From: DAOUAT01 sp964551735
GTDB lineage: Bacteria; Chloroflexota; Anaerolineae; CG2-30-64-16
Length of the DNA: 64,000 bases
Direction of reading: 5' to 3'
Assembly (NCBI GenBank): GCA_964551735.1
Contig: CAZKEF010000005.1
Coordinates: 124,001-188,000, forward strand
Part shown: one piece after another, positions 60,974 to 64,000 of the stretch
How the letters are laid out: each line of letters opens with the position of its first letter
Position numbering within the stretch: the first letter of the stretch is position 1
The notes under the pieces: model-generated
Told to the model about the DNA's origin: nothing
Database searches by the model: none
The model's input: the letters and a program-made list of their open reading frames with translations, nothing else
Made by a program: the position numbers and the translations under genes

Positions 60974-62148
60974 AATCGCTGCTCGAAGCGATCCTTCTCG
61001 TACCACCAGACCGCCTCGCCCCGGTAGGGCAGGATGACCAGGTTGCCGGCGCGCGCCAGGAACGCCGCGGATGGCGGCATCGCGCCGAAGAACCCGGCCG
61101 CGATCAGATCGGCCGTGCGGACCACGTCGGCGCGGCCGGCCAGCCGGTGCGCCAGGAACGCCTGCGCTTCGTCCAGCATGTCATCATGCACGTAGAGGAA
61201 GAAATCGCGCGGTGACCCGGCCGCCACCAGCAGTTCCCCTTTGCGGTTCCGCTTCAGGCAACGTTCGATCCCGGTGAACGCGGGATCGGTGTTGAGGTAG
61301 ATGGTGGTTGCCGGGTCGGTCTCCACCTCGCCGTGGTCGGCCAACAGCAGCACCAACACATCGCCCCGGCCGCCGAGCCGCTCCAGGAGCTGCCGCTCCA
61401 GCACCGTGAGGAACGCGTCGAACTCGGCGTCCACCTGCGGCGAATTCGGCCCGTACTCGTGCGCGATGGCGTCCAGCCGGTCGTAGTAGAAGACGAAGTA
61501 GGCCGGGCCGGCGGCTTGGGCTACGGCCGTCCGCAGGTTCACCAGCGCCTCAGGCAGGGTGCGGCAGCCGAATGCCCCCGCAGCCCCTCGGTAGGCGGCT
61601 TCTGAGAAGGTGGAGGGGGTGTACTCTTTGTGCGAGAAGATGGTCGAGCGGATGCCGGCCGCGGCCAGGTCGTGGTAGATGGTGCGCGGGGGGTACAGCA
61701 ACGCCGGATCCACGCCCGCGGCCTTGAGCTGATCAGGCTGCTTGGTGCCGGCCCACGAGAAGAGCAGCGGGATGATCAGCGCGTCGAGCTGCGGCTCGTA
61801 ATACTGCCACTCGTACAGGCCGCTTTGCCCCACCTCCAGCCCGGTGTGCAGGCAGGTGATGTGCGAGGTCGTGGTCGAGGGGAATTGCGACGTGATCTTC
61901 GTGGCCGTGCCGGCATCCACGAAGCGGCGCAGCGCGGGGGTGTCGGCGTACCGCTCGAAGAAGCGCCAGCCGAAGCCGTCGGCCAGGATCAGGACCACCG
62001 CCCGGTAGCGCTCGGGCAGCCCGGCCAGGGTTTCGGGCGCCAGCGTGATCGGCCCGCGACCCAGCAGCCCCGCGATGCTGGCCGGGACCGCGATGAAGTT
62101 GTGGCCGTCGTAGGTGGGTTTGACGAAGGTTGAATGGAGGTGAAGCAT
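60907..62148 (-). CDS. Alkaline-phosphatase superfamily / type I phosphodiesterase
   Basis: A 413-residue metal-dependent hydrolase of the nucleotide pyrophosphatase/phosphodiesterase type. The metal-binding Asp is in LILADGFG, the nucleophilic Thr lies in FPSTTTSHITCLHTG, and further ligands are in YDRLDAIAHEYG and LLLADHGEV. No signal peptide is seen, so it is probably cytoplasmic. It converges with the PfkB kinase gene and overlaps it by 67 bp. The substrate is unknown; a phosphodiester or phosphonate is likely. Confidence 0.8.
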   Translation of the reverse strand: MLHLHSTFVKPTYDGHNFIAVPASIAGLLGRGPITLAPETLAGLPERYRAVVLILADGFGWRFFERYADTPALRRFVDAGTATKITSQFPSTTTSHITCLHTGLEVGQSGLYEWQYYEPQLDALIIPLLFSWAGTKQPDQLKAAGVDPALLYPPRTIYHDLAAAGIRSTIFSHKEYTPSTFSEAAYRGAAGAFGCRTLPEALVNLRTAVAQAAGPAYFVFYYDRLDAIAHEYGPNSPQVDAEFDAFLTVLERQLLERLGGRGDVLVLLLADHGEVETDPATTIYLNTDPAFTGIERCLKRNRKGELLVAAGSPRDFFLYVHDDMLDEAQAFLAHRLAGRADVVRTADLIAAGFFGAMPPSAAFLARAGNLVILPYRGEAVWWYEKDRFEQRFYGHHGGLTPEEMAIPLLLAAF

Positions 62149-62244
62149 TCTGGCTCACTTTGGGTGTGCGTAGGTGAATCTTGTAATGTCTCGTGTTCTA
62201 TTTCAGACTAGCGTTCATGCCGCCGGCGACACAAGCGGAGATGA

Positions 62245-62309
62245 AAACGCAACCATGGTGAAAATACAGCTATCCGCGTTCATCCGCGCTCGTCCGCGTC
62301 CTATTTTCA
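62245..62309 (-). repeat. Dispersed repeat DR1, intergenic copy
   Basis: The core 62283-62309 differs by one base from the DR1 core at 58143-58169, and the preceding GAAAATACAGC...ATCCGCGTTC matches that copy too. It fills the gap between the phosphodiesterase and NimA-like genes and ends at the latter's stop codon. Confidence 0.75.
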
Positions 62310-62801
62310 GGTTAGCAGCTCCAGCGCGTTCCGCTTCCCCGTCATGGTCAGCACCTGCACCCGGCCGACGATCGTCTTGCTGAGCCGCGCGTGGGTCAGC
62401 AGGCGCTTCAACAGCGGCTCGGGGTCCGGCTCCAGTTGGCGGATCATCAGCGCCAGTGCTTCGCGCTTCTCATCCTCGTCCTCCAGCAGGCTGACCTCGC
62501 CGCTGAAATGGACCGAACGATACGCGTGGTCGCACTTGCCGGTCACGTAGCCGCGATCCTCGATGACCTGGCCCCAGATGCGCGGGTTGGCGGCCATGTA
62601 AGCCAGCTTTTTGCCCTCGCCCGCGCCGTGGAAGTAGAAGCAGCGGCGCTCCGGGTCGAAGCCGTAGTTCAGCGTCACCAGGTACGGCTCGCCATCCTTG
62701 ACCAGCGCCAGGGTCATCAGCCGCTGACCGGCGATGATCTCGCTGAGCTCGGCCGGATCTGTGAACATCTTTTCGGGGTGGTGGAAGTGATAGGTGGTCA
62801 C
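62307..62801 (-). CDS. Pyridoxamine 5'-phosphate oxidase-fold protein (NimA-like)
   Basis: A 164-residue flavin-binding split-barrel protein. The pattern of MTLALVKDGEPYLVTLNYGFD, FYFHGAGEGKKLAYMAANPRI and SVHFSGEVSLLEDEDEKREAL is typical of NimA/PNPOx-like proteins, which bind FMN and reduce small molecules. It starts with GTG at 62801 in a 4-bp overlap with the lactonase stop, so the two are translationally coupled. The substrate is not known. Confidence 0.82.
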   Translation of the reverse strand: MTTYHFHHPEKMFTDPAELSEIIAGQRLMTLALVKDGEPYLVTLNYGFDPERRCFYFHGAGEGKKLAYMAANPRIWGQVIEDRGYVTGKCDHAYRSVHFSGEVSLLEDEDEKREALALMIRQLEPDPEPLLKRLLTHARLSKTIVGRVQVLTMTGKRNALELLT

Positions 62802-63997
62802 GGCATCTCCATCATAACGCAGGCCGGCGACGGCACATGCACTGCGTGTCCGGTGGGCGTTAGGCCGCCGGTTTTGGGGTTCACGCGAAAAGTCACCAGC
62901 GAATCGCTGTCCTGGTTGGCGGCCACCAGCAGCCGGCCGTCGGGGCTGAGCGCGAAATGGCGCGGGGTGCAGCCCTGCGTCGGCTCGTGGCCCACCGGGG
63001 TCAGCCCGCCGTCCGCGGTGACGGCCAGCACCGCGATGCAGTCGTGCCCGCGTAGTGAGGCATAGGCGAACCGGCCGGCCGGGTCGAGTGCGATCTCCGC
63101 GGCGGAGGCGAGATTCTTCGGGCTGCGGCCCTCAGAATGACCGGCCTCCTTTGGGCTGCGGCCCCCAGGGTGACCATTGGGCAGCAGCGAGACCCAGCCT
63201 CGCTCGGCCAGTCGGCCTGTATCGGGGTCAAAGGTCAGCAGCGAAACGGTGATGTCCAGCTCGTTGATGCAGTAGACCCACCGGCCGTTCGGGTGCAGGG
63301 CCAGGCGCCGGGGTCCCGCGCCGGGGTGGAGCGCAGCCCAGTCCTTCGACGGCTCGGCTGAGCTCGCTGAAGTCTCCGCTGCGCTCCGCTCAGGATGCGA
63401 TTCAGGTGTATCGTAGGACATCAACGTGCCTTGTTCAGCCGAAAAGCGGTAGACGTGAACCCGGTCCGTGCCCAGATCGGGCACCAGCAAGGCGCGGCCC
63501 GTCCGGTCGAAGTAGACGCCGTGGGGGTGGGGGCTCCGCTGGCGGATCGGGTGGGGGCCGGCGCCCGTGTGCTGCACCAGTTGGGTCAGGGGGCCGACGC
63601 GGCCGTCCTGTTCGACCGGCAGCACGCTCACGCTGCCGCCGTTATAGTTCGCGGTCAGCACGCAACGGCCCGCCGGATCCAGCGCCAGGTGGCACGGCGC
63701 CGCGCCGCCGGTCGGCCGCCAGTTCAAGGGGATCAGCCCGGCGCCGGCGATGGCGAACCCGTGCAGCGCGCCGCCCGGCCGGCTCGCGGTTTCATCCGCC
63801 TCGCTGATCGTGTAGAGCCGCTGGCCCGTGGCGTCGCAGGCCAGGAAGGTCGGGTTGTCCAGCCGGGCGACGACGCCGTCGCAAGCCAGCGCGCCGGTCG
63901 CCACGTCCAGCCGGCAGCGATAGATGCCTTCGCCGTGGCCGTTCACGTGGGGCAGCGGGCGGGTGTAGGTGCCGATATAGAGCACGATCTCGCGCAC
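62798..63997 (-). CDS. Lactonase-family seven-bladed beta-propeller (6-phosphogluconolactonase-like)
   Basis: A protein of 399 residues from a GTG at 63997 (the frame is open to the window edge, so the true start may lie outside). It has the repeating propeller pattern with YIGTYTR near the N terminus, HLALDPAGRCVLTANYNGGSVSVLP, PHGVYFDRTGRALLVPDLGTDRV, and HFALSPDGRLLVAANQDSDSL near the end. Family members hydrolyse 6-phosphogluconolactone or related lactones in sugar oxidation. Two stretches look foreign to the family: about residues 200-218 (SHPERSAAETSASSAEPSK) and about 274-297 (two 11-residue repeats with GRSPK). Both are encoded by dispersed-repeat-like DNA. Confidence 0.82.
   Translation of the reverse strand: MREIVLYIGTYTRPLPHVNGHGEGIYRCRLDVATGALACDGVVARLDNPTFLACDATGQRLYTISEADETASRPGGALHGFAIAGAGLIPLNWRPTGGAAPCHLALDPAGRCVLTANYNGGSVSVLPVEQDGRVGPLTQLVQHTGAGPHPIRQRSPHPHGVYFDRTGRALLVPDLGTDRVHVYRFSAEQGTLMSYDTPESHPERSAAETSASSAEPSKDWAALHPGAGPRRLALHPNGRWVYCINELDITVSLLTFDPDTGRLAERGWVSLLPNGHPGGRSPKEAGHSEGRSPKNLASAAEIALDPAGRFAYASLRGHDCIAVLAVTADGGLTPVGHEPTQGCTPRHFALSPDGRLLVAANQDSDSLVTFRVNPKTGGLTPTGHAVHVPSPACVMMEMP
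63111..63175. repeat. Repeat element with 33-bp tandem duplication inside the lactonase gene
   Basis: AGATTCTTC (63111) and CAGAATGAC (63133-63141) are the same motif pair as at 39437-39462. A 33-bp unit (GGGCTGCGGCC core) is duplicated in tandem with exactly 11 codons per copy, so the reading frame is kept. Confidence 0.65.
63383..63398 (-). repeat. Second dispersed element inside the lactonase gene
   Basis: The minus strand reads GCATCCTGAGCGGAGC, an exact 16-base match to 2427-2442 in the intergenic region after the PA14 gene. Together with flanking bases it encodes the SHPERSAAE stretch, which has no counterpart in usual family members. Confidence 0.5.
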
Positions 63998-64000
63998 GGC

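Overview
This GC-rich bacterial window is dominated by large secreted proteins. Pro-Thr-Ala linkers, C25 (gingipain-type) peptidases, GEVED/DUF11/SdrD_B surface proteins, lamin-tail domains and many small dispersed repeats together suggest a member of Chloroflexota. That placement is inferred from protein style; no marker gene is present. I saw no rRNA, tRNA, CRISPR array, transposase or phage gene.

Layout. Positions 1-2281 (+) hold the 3' part of a PA14/lamin-tail surface protein with a clear terminator. Positions 2562-34238 (all -) are an exoenzyme and surface block: C25 protease, subtilase, two tandem double-headed pullulanase/alpha-amylase proteins, a 2675-residue adhesin-like protein and an ExeM-type extracellular nuclease. 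Positions 34429-38774 (-) hold a frameshifted DUF1801 relic, a small unknown protein and a single-chain restriction-modification enzyme. Positions 38869-46858 (-) hold a small secreted tail-only protein, a second C25 protease, a 69-residue Gly/Pro-rich peptide that looks like a RiPP precursor, a second adhesin-like protein, and a degenerate receiver protein. Positions 47028-50161 (-) are a NarL-type two-component system. Positions 50301-51927 (-) are a radical SAM/SPASM enzyme with a PqqD-like partner behind a near-consensus promoter. From 52199 to 60973 (+) come a LonH/YcbZ-like protease, single-chain L-serine dehydratase, a heterodimeric ABC exporter and a PfkB kinase. From 60907 to 63997 (-) come an alkaline-phosphatase-family enzyme, a flavin-reductase-like NimA-type protein and a beta-propeller lactonase.

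How the genes fit together. The secreted enzymes would break down starch/pullulan, protein and nucleic acid outside the cell. They carry one of two recurring C-terminal modules. Type A is a fibronectin-like domain, then a hydrophobic helix and an Arg-rich end. It occurs in four otherwise unrelated proteins, and parts of it are almost identical at DNA level between genes, which points to tail exchange. Type B ends in a SNRVGEFDF-type motif and occurs in three proteins, one of which is almost nothing but this tail. No exosortase or sortase gene is visible here. Separately, small dispersed palindromic repeats occur between genes and, in frame, inside three genes (a C25 protease, the restriction-modification enzyme and the lactonase), much like Rickettsia palindromic elements. 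The candidate new systems are the two tail modules, the coding repeats, and the possible peptide-modification system (precursor-like peptide, radical SAM, PqqD-like protein).
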